A DNA stretch of 55,581 nt from Pelotomaculum terephthalicicum JT (GTDB taxonomy: Bacteria; Bacillota; Desulfotomaculia; Desulfotomaculales; Pelotomaculaceae). The notes below the pieces were generated by a model. The model was not told where the DNA came from. It worked only from the letters and a program-made list of their open reading frames with translations, and did not search any database. This document shows positions 8,134 through 16,057 of the stretch, one piece after another (position 1 is the first letter of the stretch; every line of letters begins with the position of its first letter). Both the position numbers and the translations under genes were made by a program. Where the stretch lies: positions 1-55,581 of the forward strand of contig NZ_JAKNBL010000020.1 of assembly GCF_022410535.1 (NCBI RefSeq), in the 5' to 3' direction.

Positions 8134-8778
8134 CTATAATGTCAGGGGTATTTGCGCGGGCATCGCCAGCAGGAGGCGCTTTTCGACTTCAAACCAGTTG
8201 ACCAATTGCCACCAGGCCTTGACGTAGTCGGCCCGCCGGTATTGATAGTCCAGATAATAAGCGTGCTCCCAGACATCAAGCACAAGGATGGGGATGCCGC
8301 CCCACTGGGTCAAGTTCTGGTGTTTTTCCGCCGTCAGGATTTCCATGCGCCCCCAGGCCGGCTGCCAGACCAATACGGCCCATCCCGAGCCTTCCACATC
8401 TGTCGCGGCCGCGCTGAACTGTTCCTGGAAAGCGGAAAAGCTGCCGAAGTAGCTGTTTATTTGGTTAATGGTTTGAGCGCAGGGCTGCCCGCCGCTGCCG
8501 ACCGGCGCCATGACAGTCCAGTAAATGCTGTGCAATATATGGCCGGAACCATGAAAGGCCAATTCGCGTTCCCAGTGCTTGACTAAAGCGAAATCTCTCT
8601 TTTGGCGCGCTTCCACCAGCTTCAGCTCAGCTTTGTTCAGGCCTTCAACGTATGATTTATGGTGGTGGTCGTGGTGAAACCGCAGGGTGCTGGCGCTGAT
8701 CACCGGCTCAAGGGCGTTGTAGGGATAGGGGAGCGGCGGCAACTGGTGACGGCCCGGCGGTGTCATATAGTACGTCAT
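8134..8778 (-). CDS. Superoxide dismutase, Fe/Mn family
   Basis: A 214-residue Fe/Mn superoxide dismutase. Metal ligands are visible as His in FHHDHHHKSYVEG, His in HGSGHILHSIYW, and Asp/His in VLDVWEHAYYLDYQYRRADYV. The family core GSGWAVLV is present. It converts superoxide to hydrogen peroxide and oxygen in the cytosol, a useful defence in an anaerobe. The N-terminus PYPYNALEPVIS is the usual family start. GGAGG lies 11-12 nt upstream of ATG 8778; a second in-frame ATG four codons later is an alternative. Metal preference (Fe versus Mn) cannot be decided by eye. Confidence 0.9.
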   Translation of the reverse strand: MTYYMTPPGRHQLPPLPYPYNALEPVISASTLRFHHDHHHKSYVEGLNKAELKLVEARQKRDFALVKHWERELAFHGSGHILHSIYWTVMAPVGSGGQPCAQTINQINSYFGSFSAFQEQFSAAATDVEGSGWAVLVWQPAWGRMEILTAEKHQNLTQWGGIPILVLDVWEHAYYLDYQYRRADYVKAWWQLVNWFEVEKRLLLAMPAQIPLTL

Positions 8779-8905
8779 GTTTGCTTCTAACCTCCATGCG
8801 TCAAGGTAATTATTGTTAAATTATATTATTCGCCATTAATAATAAATGTTCGTTGACCGGGTTACGTTACAAGGTTTACCTGGCGCCGCCGGGCGGGAAA
8901 AACAC

Positions 8906-8934
8906 TTGCGGCGAATAAAAAATGCGTGTATAAT
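8906..8934 (+). promoter_or_regulatory. Sigma-A promoter for tRNA-Ser
   Basis: TTGCGG (8906-8911) and TATAAT (8929-8934) are separated by 17 nt, about 75 bases ahead of the tRNA. Confidence 0.6.
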
Positions 8935-9010
8935 AATTTAACGTGGTTTATGTTCTAAAGGCGGTATTGCGCGAGTTATAGTGAATAGTGATACCTGAGT
9001 AGCAGTGCAC

Positions 9011-9100
9011 GGAGAGATGGCCGAGTGGATGAAGGCGCACGCCTGGAGAGCGTGTGGACGGGTAACCGTCTCGTGAGTTCGAATCTCACTCTCTCCGCCA
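9011..9100 (+). tRNA. tRNA-Ser (anticodon GGA)
   Basis: A 90-nt class II tRNA. The acceptor stem GGAGAGA (9011-9017) pairs with TCTCTCC (9090-9096), followed by G and an encoded CCA. The anticodon loop CTGGAGA contains GGA, reading UCC/UCU serine codons. A long variable arm and the T-loop GTTCGAATC are present. It sits just upstream of the SRP RNA and dnaX, as in Bacillus. Confidence 0.95.
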
Positions 9101-9176
9101 TTTTATTGCCCGGGCGATTGCCTGGCGGCGGCAGGCCGGGGGAACCGGCGCCGCCGGACGAAAAAAGAATGACTTT

Positions 9177-9445
9177 GGCCGTGCTAGACGGGGAGGTAGC
9201 GGTGCCCTGAACCCGCAAACCGCTGCAGCGGGGTTGAATCCCTGCCCGAGGGTTTAGCTTGTGGGGTCCGGCATTTGCAAGGGGTGTGGACGATCGGGTC
9301 TCACGCGACGGAGCTTCTTGAACCGTGTCAGGTCCTGACGGAAGCAGCACTAAGAGAAATACTCCGGGTGCCGTGAGGTCGCCTGGTCCGAGCTACCTGC
9401 GGATGTATCGCCCGGAAGCTAATATTCAAAGGCAGGTGCGCGGCC
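9177..9445 (+). ncRNA. ffs: Signal recognition particle RNA, large Gram-positive type
   Basis: About 269 nt. The universally conserved domain IV core TCAGGTCCTGACGGAAGCAG lies near 9329-9348, where Ffh binds. The 5' part carries the Alu-domain-like region with CCCGCAAACCGCTG. The ends pair (GGCCGTGC at 9177 with GCGCGGCC ending at 9445), which sets the boundaries. This long form with an Alu domain is typical of spore-forming Firmicutes. It scaffolds the particle that targets nascent membrane and secreted proteins. The exact termini are estimated from pairing. Confidence 0.9.
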
Positions 9446-9460
9446 TGAAAATATAAGGAA

Positions 9461-9495
9461 CCGCCTTCTTAGCGTAACTGAAGGCGGTTTCGTTT
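9461..9495 (+). terminator. Rho-independent terminator of the SRP RNA
   Basis: CCGCCTTC (9461-9468) pairs perfectly with GAAGGCGG (9480-9487), followed by TTTCGTTT. Confidence 0.8.
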
Positions 9496-9578
9496 ATATT
9501 CGCCTCATGCAGTGATTTTTTCTCTTTTAACAGGAAAATAATATTATACAGCGAAATAATAACCGGGAACCATAGCAC

Positions 9579-9614
9579 TTGGCTCAAGTCGCTCAAGCAG
9601 TGCGCTTGAGCCAA
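9579..9614 (+). promoter_or_regulatory. Hairpin just upstream of dnaX
   Basis: TTGGCTCAAG (9579-9588) and CTTGAGCCAA (9605-9614) are perfect complements. A second GCTCAAGC at 9590-9597 can pair with the same right arm, so two exclusive hairpins are possible. It lies in the dnaX leader, 22 bases before the start codon. Confidence 0.45.
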
Positions 9615-9636
9615 TGTATCAAGAGAGGACATTAAA

Positions 9637-11376
9637 ATGGCTTATCTGGCGCTTTACAGGGAGTGGCGGCCCCAGACCTTCAAAGATATTGTCGGGCAGG
9701 AGCACGTAACCAGAACATTGCGGAACGCGGTGGAAGCGGGCCGAACCGGCCACGCCTATCTTTTTTGCGGCAGCCGCGGCACCGGCAAAACGACCACTGC
9801 CAAAGTGCTGGCGAAAGCTTTGAACTGCCTTGACCGGAAAGGACCGGAGCCCTGCAACCGGTGCGCTAACTGCCAGGCCGTTACCGAGGGCTATTCCGTC
9901 GACGTGATTGAAGTTGACGCCGCTTCCAACCGCGGCATCGACGAGATCAGGGATTTGCGGGAAAAGGTCAAGTTTGCGCCTACGACCGGGCAGTTCCGGG
10001 TGTATATCATTGACGAGGTGCACATGCTCACCAACGAGGCCTTCAACGCCTTGCTGAAAACCTTAGAGGAACCGCCCAGCCACGTTGTATTTATCCTGGC
10101 TACGACCGAACCGCATAAAGTGCCGCTGACCATTCTCTCCCGCTGCCAGCGGTTTGATTTCAAACGCATTCCCCCGGACGAGATTACCGGGAGACTGAAA
10201 GAAGTAGCCGCCGGGGCGGGTATAGCGGCGGATGAGGAGGCTCTGCTGCTGATCGCCAGGGCTGCCGAGGGGGGCATGCGGGACGCGCTCAGTATTCTTG
10301 ACCAGGGGGCGGCCCTGGGGGAAATGAAGGTAACGGCCGGGGACGTGCACAACATTCTTGGCACTGTGCGCGTCGATATCCTGCGCAGAATGACGGGGTA
10401 CCTGGCTGCCGGCGAGGCCGGGCAGGCGCTGCGGCTGGTCGGCGAGTTAACGGGCATGGGGAAGGATTTGCGGCTTTTTGCCAGGGAAATGGCTGCCTTT
10501 TTGCGGGCTGTTGCCCTGGAGAGGATTTCACCGGGTGACGCGGGGGGCGGAGTATGGGGCGACGCTTTAAAGAATGTTCCCGGCGCGGCGGATTTCAGCG
10601 AAGAGAGGCTGATCCGCGCTGTAGACATATTGATCAAAGCCGAGCAGGAGATGAAGTGGGGCAGCCTGCCCGGTGTCATTCTGGAGCTTGCCCTGGTGAA
10701 AGCCTGCCGCCCGGAAATTACCTATGACCTGACATCCCTCTCGGCAAGAGTGGCGGCTCTGGAGGAGAAGCTAAAAAATCTGGTTAAATACCAAGCAGTC
10801 CAAAGTTTCCCTGAGGCAACGGGCCGCTTGCGTCAACCTGACAGTGTTCCTGACGAAACCGGCGCGCGATGTGAGCCGGACCATGCCGGAGGGGTTCAGG
10901 CGCCGGCAGAAACCAACCCGAAAGAAACCGGCCCGGCGGATGCTATGTCAGAAAAATTAGCCGGGGTAGCATCCGGCGGGGAAGCAGTGCCGGGGGTGAG
11001 CCTCGACCTGGTGCGGAATTCCTGGGGGGACATCATAGGCGCGCTGCGCAAGGAAAGGCCGCCGCTCTATCCGAACTTTACCAAAGCTGTTCCCTTGCAG
11101 GTACAGGAGCACTGCCTGATTGCGGGTTTCCCGGAGGGTGAGGATTTGGCTTATGCGATGGCGGAGCGCCCTGAGAATAAGAAATATTTTGAGAAACTGC
11201 TGGGCAAGTTTTTAAGCGGTGAGTGGCAGGTTATCTATAAATTTTACCAGGGGGAAATCCAGATGCCCGCTGTTCGCGTTGAGCCGGCCAATGATATCAG
11301 CCGCCGTTTCAAAGGGAAGGAAGTTATCCCCGAAGATGATCCGGAAGGCTCGTTGTTCGACGACTGGGACGACTGA
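9637..11376 (+). CDS. dnaX: DNA polymerase III subunits gamma/tau
   Basis: A 579-residue clamp-loader ATPase. The AAA+ domain spans about 1-240 with Walker A GSRGTGKT (residues 45-52), a four-Cys zinc module (CLDRKGPEPCNRCANC, about 64-79), Walker B IIDEVHML and sensor 1 FILATTEPHK. Domain III follows to about 360. A variable linker and a C-terminal tau-type domain complete it. It opens the beta clamp and couples polymerases at the replication fork. AGAGAGGA precedes ATG 9637. It heads a dnaX-ybaB-recR cluster conserved across Firmicutes. Confidence 0.95.
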   Translation: MAYLALYREWRPQTFKDIVGQEHVTRTLRNAVEAGRTGHAYLFCGSRGTGKTTTAKVLAKALNCLDRKGPEPCNRCANCQAVTEGYSVDVIEVDAASNRGIDEIRDLREKVKFAPTTGQFRVYIIDEVHMLTNEAFNALLKTLEEPPSHVVFILATTEPHKVPLTILSRCQRFDFKRIPPDEITGRLKEVAAGAGIAADEEALLLIARAAEGGMRDALSILDQGAALGEMKVTAGDVHNILGTVRVDILRRMTGYLAAGEAGQALRLVGELTGMGKDLRLFAREMAAFLRAVALERISPGDAGGGVWGDALKNVPGAADFSEERLIRAVDILIKAEQEMKWGSLPGVILELALVKACRPEITYDLTSLSARVAALEEKLKNLVKYQAVQSFPEATGRLRQPDSVPDETGARCEPDHAGGVQAPAETNPKETGPADAMSEKLAGVASGGEAVPGVSLDLVRNSWGDIIGALRKERPPLYPNFTKAVPLQVQEHCLIAGFPEGEDLAYAMAERPENKKYFEKLLGKFLSGEWQVIYKFYQGEIQMPAVRVEPANDISRRFKGKEVIPEDDPEGSLFDDWDD

Positions 11377-11424
11377 TAAGATCAGTAATTTATTCACTTT
11401 ATTCAATAAAGGGGGTTTTATAAT

Positions 11425-11742
11425 ATGATGGGCGGAAATATGAACAAAATGATGAAACAAGTGCAGAAAATGCAGCAAGGCATGATAAAACTGCAGGAGG
11501 AATTGAAAAGCCGGACAGTGGAGAGCACGGCCGGGGGCGGTATGATCAAAGTGATCGCCAACGGTAATAATGAGATTCTGTCAATAGAAATAAACCCCGA
11601 GGCGGTAGACCCGGAAGACGTGGAAATGCTTCAGGACCTGGTTCTGGCCGCGGTTAACGACGCGCTGAAAAAAGCGCAGGAAATGGTGTCCCAGGAAATG
11701 AGCAAGCTCACCGGCGGGATGAATATCCCCGGGTTGTTTTAG
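11425..11742 (+). CDS. YbaB/EbfC family nucleoid-associated protein
   Basis: A 105-residue DNA-binding protein. The opening [16 protein letters not shown] and the core [23 protein letters not shown] are diagnostic of the family, which forms tweezer-like dimers on DNA and is nearly always placed between dnaX and recR. GGGGG at 11411-11415 lies 9 nt before ATG 11425; the second ATG at 11428 is also possible. It is likely co-transcribed with dnaX (48 bases upstream) and recR (2 bases downstream). Confidence 0.93.
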   Translation: MMGGNMNKMMKQVQKMQQGMIKLQEELKSRTVESTAGGGMIKVIANGNNEILSIEINPEAVDPEDVEMLQDLVLAAVNDALKKAQEMVSQEMSKLTGGMNIPGLF

Positions 11743-11744
11743 TT

Positions 11745-12347
11745 ATGCATTTTTACCCCAGGCCGGTTGCCCGGCTGATTGACGGGCTCTCCAAGCTGCC
11801 CGGCATCGGGCCTAAAACGGCGCAGCGGCTGGCCTTTCACCTTTTGAACGCCCCGCCTGACGTGGCTTTGAGCCTGGCCCGCGCGCTGGAGGAGGCCAGG
11901 ACCGCCATTCGCTACTGCTCCGTGTGCGGCAACTTTACCGACGATGACCCGTGTTTTATCTGCCGCGACGAGCGGCGCAGGCGGGATGTGCTCTGTGTGG
12001 TGGAGCGTCCCAGGGACGTCGTGGCGATGGAGAAAACCAGGGCGTTTAACGGACTTTATCACGTGCTGCACGGGGCTATATCGCCCATGGACGGCGTCGG
12101 GCCGGAGCAGCTGCGCATAAAAGAATTGTTCAGGCGCCTCGAAGGCGGGGAAGTCCTTGAGCTGATTCTGGCAACCAATCCGAACGTGGAAGGCGACGCC
12201 ACGGCGCTGTACCTGGCCGGATTGCTTAAGTCCCTGAATTTGAAGGTCACGCGGATAGCGCATGGTTTGCCCGTAGGGGCCGATCTGGAGTATGCGGATC
12301 AAATTACTTTGAGCAAATCCCTGGAAGGCAGACAGGAAATAAAGTAA
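11745..12347 (+). CDS. recR: Recombination mediator RecR
   Basis: A 200-residue protein. It has the helix-hairpin-helix region [17 protein letters not shown] (about 18-34), the four-cysteine zinc finger [16 protein letters not shown] (about 57-72) and a Toprim domain ([15 protein letters not shown], then [17 protein letters not shown]). It loads RecA with RecF/RecO at gaps in damaged DNA. Length and motifs are normal. The start overlaps closely with the end of the ybaB gene, implying coupled translation. Confidence 0.95.
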   Translation: MHFYPRPVARLIDGLSKLPGIGPKTAQRLAFHLLNAPPDVALSLARALEEARTAIRYCSVCGNFTDDDPCFICRDERRRRDVLCVVERPRDVVAMEKTRAFNGLYHVLHGAISPMDGVGPEQLRIKELFRRLEGGEVLELILATNPNVEGDATALYLAGLLKSLNLKVTRIAHGLPVGADLEYADQITLSKSLEGRQEIK

Positions 12348-12394
12348 TATTTTTCATCCCCAGCCATATAATGGTGCTAGGGGGGTGCTCCGGA

Positions 12395-12658
12395 TTGGAG
12401 GAAAAATTTGTTTTTATCGGTTTGGCGGGCCTGTTGGGGCTATATTTAATCGGCACGGCCATGTTCCGCCCTTTGAGGCTTTTAGTGCGTCTGGCCGCCT
12501 ATATGCTGCTGGGAGGGGGCTTATTGATCGCGATAAACGCTGTTTTCGGACACCTGGGCCTGCATATCGCCGTCAATCCGGTTACACTCCTGACCGCCGG
12601 GATTCTCCAACTGCCCGGGGTGGCGCTGTTGGTGCTGATTCATTACTTTATTATATAG
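12395..12658 (+). CDS. bofA: Pro-sigma-K processing inhibitor BofA family protein
   Basis: An 87-residue membrane protein with two hydrophobic stretches (FIGLAGLLGLYLIG, and LLGGGLLIAINAV) and the family ending ILQLPGVALLVLIHYFI. BofA holds the SpoIVFB protease inactive in the forespore outer membrane until sigma-K is needed. I chose TTG at 12395, preceded by GGGGGG at about 9 nt, because it gives the 87-residue length typical of BofA. An ATG at 12371 would add eight residues. Its place after recR matches Bacillus. Confidence 0.8.
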   Translation: MEEKFVFIGLAGLLGLYLIGTAMFRPLRLLVRLAAYMLLGGGLLIAINAVFGHLGLHIAVNPVTLLTAGILQLPGVALLVLIHYFII

Positions 12659-12997
12659 CCAGGAGCCAGGAGTCAGAATAAAAGAATGAGATGCAAAGAT
12701 GCAATGTGCAATGTAGAACAATGAAGACAAAGACAATGGACAAAGACAAGGTTCTGTGCAATGGGGACGGTTCTCATTGTCCTTATTGCCTGACACGGGA
12801 CCCAAACAAGAACCGTCCCCATTGTCCAATGAGAACCGTCCCCATTGTCCATTGTCCCCCATGGAACAGATTACGGAAGAATAAAATTAACTCAGAATCC
12901 AGGAACCGGCATAATCTTTGGTTTTATCTCAATGGTTTAAGGACCCCAAGGGAATGCAGTAATCCCTACTGAATTCTGGCTCCTGACTATCTGAGTA
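12657..12997. repeat. Composite repeat element after bofA
   Basis: The 437-base gap between bofA and ruvC has no gene. AGGAGCCAGGAGTCAGAATA starts it at 12661 and an inverted relative (GAATTCTGGCTCCTGACTA, 12971-12989) ends it. Inside are REP-like palindromes (12759-12847). The 18-base string AATCCCTACTGAATTCTG (12961-12978) recurs at 17226-17243. Confidence 0.6.
12759..12847. repeat. REP/REPIN-like palindrome with GGGGACGGTTCT arms
   Basis: A 21-bp arm at 12759-12779 is the exact reverse complement of 12827-12847, with a third partial copy (AAGAACCGTCCCCATTG) at 12808-12824. GGGGACGGTTCT/AGAACCGTCCCC is a core I have seen in scattered bacterial REP-like elements often linked to Y1 transposases. 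No transposase is present here. Confidence 0.7.
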
Positions 12998-13026
12998 TTT
13001 ACATGTATACAATCGAAAAGTAGGGG

Positions 13027-13057
13027 AAATTCAAACTTTCGGGTTTGAATTTTTTTT
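13027..13057 (+). terminator. Rho-independent terminator upstream of ruvC
   Basis: AAATTCAAAC (13027-13036) and GTTTGAATTT (13043-13052) form a perfect stem with a 6-nt loop, running into Ts. It would separate bofA transcription from ruvCAB. Confidence 0.75.
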
Positions 13058-13072
13058 ATTGTATATTATAAT
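13045..13072 (+). promoter_or_regulatory. Promoter for ruvCAB
   Basis: TTGAAT (13045-13050), 16 nt, TATAAT (13067-13072), about 24 bases upstream of ruvC. It overlaps the 3' arm of the preceding terminator. Confidence 0.5.
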
Positions 13073-13095
13073 TTAGGAAATTCTAAAGAGTCGTG

Positions 13096-13611
13096 ATGCT
13101 GAACATGCCGGACATGCTGCGTGTTTTAGCGGTGGACCCGGGACTGGCCGGGACTGGCTACGCCGTTTTGGATTATCGGAACAGTTTTGTTATTCAACTA
13201 ATTGAAGGGGGAATTATTAAGACGCCGGCCGGGCATTCCCTTGAAGACAGACTGAGTCAGATATATTCGGGTTTGGACGAAATAATTAATGAATTTAAGC
13301 CTGGTGTCTTTGCCATAGAGGAACTGTATTCAGATTACAAGAACCCGAAAACCGCGTTGCTGATGGCGCACGCGAGAGGTGTGTGCCTGTTGGCCGCGGG
13401 CCGGTCGGGCATAAAGGTTTACCATTACCCGGCCAGAAAAGTGAAGCAGTCCCTTACCGGCACCGGCGGCGCCACTAAAGGCCAGGTGCAGAAAATGGTT
13501 CAGGCCAGGCTGAAGCTTGACACGCTGCCCCGTCCGGACCACGTCGCGGACGCCATTGCCGTGGCTTTGTGCCACATTCTTCATTGCCATGACCTGGAGG
13601 GTGTTGAATGA
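13096..13611 (+). CDS. ruvC: Crossover junction endodeoxyribonuclease RuvC
   Basis: A 171-residue Holliday junction resolvase. The catalytic acidic residues are visible in VLAVDPGLAGTGY, in FAIEELYS, and in the C-terminal RPDHVADAIAVALCH. It cuts four-way junctions positioned by RuvAB. The start is uncertain: ATG 13096 follows AAAGAG, while ATG 13114 (MLRVLAVDPG) gives the more usual N-terminus. A GTG at 13093 is also in frame. It overlaps ruvA by four bases (ATGA), so the genes are translationally coupled. Confidence 0.93.
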   Translation: MLNMPDMLRVLAVDPGLAGTGYAVLDYRNSFVIQLIEGGIIKTPAGHSLEDRLSQIYSGLDEIINEFKPGVFAIEELYSDYKNPKTALLMAHARGVCLLAAGRSGIKVYHYPARKVKQSLTGTGGATKGQVQKMVQARLKLDTLPRPDHVADAIAVALCHILHCHDLEGVE

Positions 13612-14243
13612 TCGTGAAAATAAGCGGCGTTTACGCCGGGCTGAGCCCAAAAGGGCTATTGCTGGATGTTGACAATATTACCTATGAGGTATGCCTGACG
13701 AGCTTTTCCAGGGAACGTTTTCAAACCCGAAAAACCGGTGAGAGAATTTCACTGCATACTATTTATTATATTGAAAGCAGCCTCGCCGGCGGACATCAGA
13801 CCCCAACTTTGATTGGATTTGAAGATGAAGCCGACAAAGATTTCTTTCAGTTGTTTACCAGTGTGGCCAAGGTCGGGGTGAAAACCGCCCTGGCGGCCGT
13901 AACGATCCCGATTTCGGCGATTGCGGAGGCCATTGAAAAACCGGATGTGGAAACGCTGAAAAAACTTAAAGGAATTGGGGAACGAACAGCCAATAAAATA
14001 ATTGCGTCGCTCCGGGGCAAGGTCGCCGCCTTCGCGGCAGCTTCCGGCGAAAGTGATGACGCAGGCGGCGGCCGGCCTGAGCCCGGCATTGGCAATGAAG
14101 CGTTGCAGGTGCTCCTTCAATTGGGATACAACTTAGGCGAGGCAAAAAGAATGATTAAGGAGACTGTTTCTAAGAATCATAATATTCTGACAGCGGAAGA
14201 GCTGTTGGAAGAAATTTATAGAAGCAAGGCTAGATCGTTTTAG
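13608..14243 (+). CDS. ruvA: Holliday junction branch migration protein RuvA
   Basis: A 211-residue protein. An N-terminal OB fold starts MIVKISGVYAGLSPKGLLLD. Two helix-hairpin-helix motifs follow (FTSVAKVGVKTALAAV and LKKLKGIGERTANKIIASL). A flexible acidic linker leads to the C-terminal domain that contacts RuvB (EALQVLLQLGYNLGEAKRMI). A RuvA tetramer clamps the junction. It lies within the ruvC-ruvA-ruvB operon. Confidence 0.95.
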   Translation: MIVKISGVYAGLSPKGLLLDVDNITYEVCLTSFSRERFQTRKTGERISLHTIYYIESSLAGGHQTPTLIGFEDEADKDFFQLFTSVAKVGVKTALAAVTIPISAIAEAIEKPDVETLKKLKGIGERTANKIIASLRGKVAAFAAASGESDDAGGGRPEPGIGNEALQVLLQLGYNLGEAKRMIKETVSKNHNILTAEELLEEIYRSKARSF

Positions 14244-14257
14244 AAGAGGTGAATTAT

Positions 14258-15286
14258 TTGACACGGCTCCGTCTAATTGATACAAATGAGCAGCCCGGCG
14301 AGGAAAAGTATCAGTGGTCGCTCAGGCCGGATAAATTATCCGACTACATAGGTCAAAAAGATTTGCTTAACCGCCTCGGCATATCGATTAAAGCGGCGAG
14401 AAAGAGGGGCGAGCCGATTGACCATGTTTTGCTGTACGGGCCGCCCGGCCTGGGGAAAACAACGCTGGCCCATATCATCAGCAACGAAATGGCGTCCAAT
14501 ATTATTTGCACTTCCGGTCCGGCCATTGAGCGGAGCGGGGACCTGATGGGCATACTGACCAACCTGCAGTACGCGGATGTTTTATTTATTGATGAAATAC
14601 ACCGGCTGCCCCGGCCGGTTGAAGAATTTTTATACTCCGCGATGGAAGACTTTAAAATCGACTTTGTCGTGGATAAAGGACCGTTTGCCAAAACCATCAA
14701 GGTAAATATCAAGCATTTCACCCTGGTGGGAGCCACCACGCGGGCCGGTCTTTTATCGGCGCCTTTGCGCGACCGCTTTGGTATTCTGCACCATGTTGAT
14801 TTTTATACAACGGAAGAATTAAGCGAGATCATCAAAAGGTCGAGTTCAATACTCAATGTGCCTGTGGATGAAAAAGGCGCGCTGGAAATCGGCAGGCGCT
14901 CCAGGGGCACGCCCAGGATTGCCAACAGGCTCTTAAGAAGAGTGAGAGATTATGCCGAAGTAATCGGCGACGGTTCGATAAACGAAGAAATAGCGATAAA
15001 ATCTCTTGGGTTGGAAGGTATCGACCCGGAAGGCCTTGACGGAATGGATAAATCCTACCTGAAAACGATAATTGAGAATTATCAAGGCGGTCCGGTTGGT
15101 ATAGAAGCAATAGCCGCCACGCTTAATGAGGAAGTTGATACCCTGCAGGATATGGTGGAGCCTTTTTTGCTGAAAACCGGGTATATCAGCAGATCGCCAT
15201 CCGGGCGCAGGGTTACCCAAAAAGCTTATCAGCATCTTGGCAATAGCGGGATATTCGTTCACGGGAGCGGGCAAATTAAAATTTGA
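14258..15286 (+). CDS. ruvB: Holliday junction branch migration helicase RuvB
   Basis: A 342-residue AAA+ motor. It has Walker A GPPGLGKTT, Walker B LFIDEIHRL, sensor 1 LVGATTRAGLLSAPLRDRFG and a C-terminal winged helix (TGYISRSPSGRRVTQKAYQHL). I chose TTG at 14258, six bases after AGAAGAGGTG; GTG at 14249 would overlap that site. It drives branch migration with RuvA. It ends the ruv operon, 14 bases after ruvA. Confidence 0.95.
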   Translation: MTRLRLIDTNEQPGEEKYQWSLRPDKLSDYIGQKDLLNRLGISIKAARKRGEPIDHVLLYGPPGLGKTTLAHIISNEMASNIICTSGPAIERSGDLMGILTNLQYADVLFIDEIHRLPRPVEEFLYSAMEDFKIDFVVDKGPFAKTIKVNIKHFTLVGATTRAGLLSAPLRDRFGILHHVDFYTTEELSEIIKRSSSILNVPVDEKGALEIGRRSRGTPRIANRLLRRVRDYAEVIGDGSINEEIAIKSLGLEGIDPEGLDGMDKSYLKTIIENYQGGPVGIEAIAATLNEEVDTLQDMVEPFLLKTGYISRSPSGRRVTQKAYQHLGNSGIFVHGSGQIKI

Positions 15287-15356
15287 AAGGAGCGAAAACC
15301 TGGTGGTAAGGGGCGGTTGGGGTTAGTGATGTTTTTGCGGCCAGGTGAGCATAATA

Positions 15357-16022
15357 ATGTCGAAGCGAATAGTGGAGGCGTATACCGGCGAGTATGCTGG
15401 GGGCAAAAGTGAGAACGCTTTGAACCGGGCTTTGGCGCTGGCCCGTCAGGGCAGGATAGTCACCCTGGTCGACCTGGATATCGTCGAGCCGGTTTACACC
15501 TTGCGGCCGATCCAGGAAGAATTAAGAGCCCTGGGCATCAATGTAATAGCTTGGAAAACTGCGGAAACCGTCGGACTGGGTGAGGCCGGCACAACTTTGA
15601 AACCGGGCGCCAGGTGGGCGCTGCGGCATGAAGGGGATATCATCCTGGACATCGGCTACGGTGTGGAAGGTACCAGGACGCTGAATTTGCTGGAGGGTGC
15701 CGCGACCGACCAGGATTTGCAGGTAATCGCTGTGATAAACATTTCGCGTCCCATGACGGCCGAAGTCAAAGATATCGTGGAGCACGTCAGGGAGATGGGC
15801 AGGGTCGACGCTCTGCTGAACAATACCCACCTCGCTGATGAAACCACGCCAAAGGTGGTTCAGGAAGGCGCGCGAGTGGTTGCGGAGGCTGCCCGGCATC
15901 TTGGATTGCCGGTAGTGGCGACTGCCGCCGTAACAAGTATAGCGGAAGAAATCGGTGATGTCGACTGCATGGGCAATCCGGTCCGTGTTTTGACAAGGTA
16001 CATGCAGAAGGCATTTTGGTAA
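15357..16022 (+). CDS. P-loop (MinD/CobQ-like) NTPase of unknown role
   Basis: A 221-residue protein. A deviant Walker A is seen near the N-terminus (YTGEYAGGKSENALNRAL), followed by VDLDIVEPVY, as in SIMIBI-class NTPases related to MinD, ParA and cobyrinate amidases. DIILDIGYGVEGTRT could hold the Walker B. It ends with a short tail and has no membrane segment. I do not recognise a specific function. It sits between ruvB and the 2-oxoacid oxidoreductase genes, 35 bases upstream of the latter, so it may be co-expressed and act in cofactor or complex assembly, which is inference. ATG 15357 follows AGGTGAG. Confidence 0.6.
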   Translation: MSKRIVEAYTGEYAGGKSENALNRALALARQGRIVTLVDLDIVEPVYTLRPIQEELRALGINVIAWKTAETVGLGEAGTTLKPGARWALRHEGDIILDIGYGVEGTRTLNLLEGAATDQDLQVIAVINISRPMTAEVKDIVEHVREMGRVDALLNNTHLADETTPKVVQEGARVVAEAARHLGLPVVATAAVTSIAEEIGDVDCMGNPVRVLTRYMQKAFW

Positions 16023-16057
16023 TTTATCACGGAATTTGACCAAAGGGGGATCCACGA

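Noticed and set aside
12759-12847. CRISPR array
   Set aside because: Three related strings are not regularly spaced and two are inverted; no cas genes are present.
12691-12972. 93-residue frame through the REP-like palindromes
   Set aside because: It consists of translated repeat DNA and has no protein-like features.
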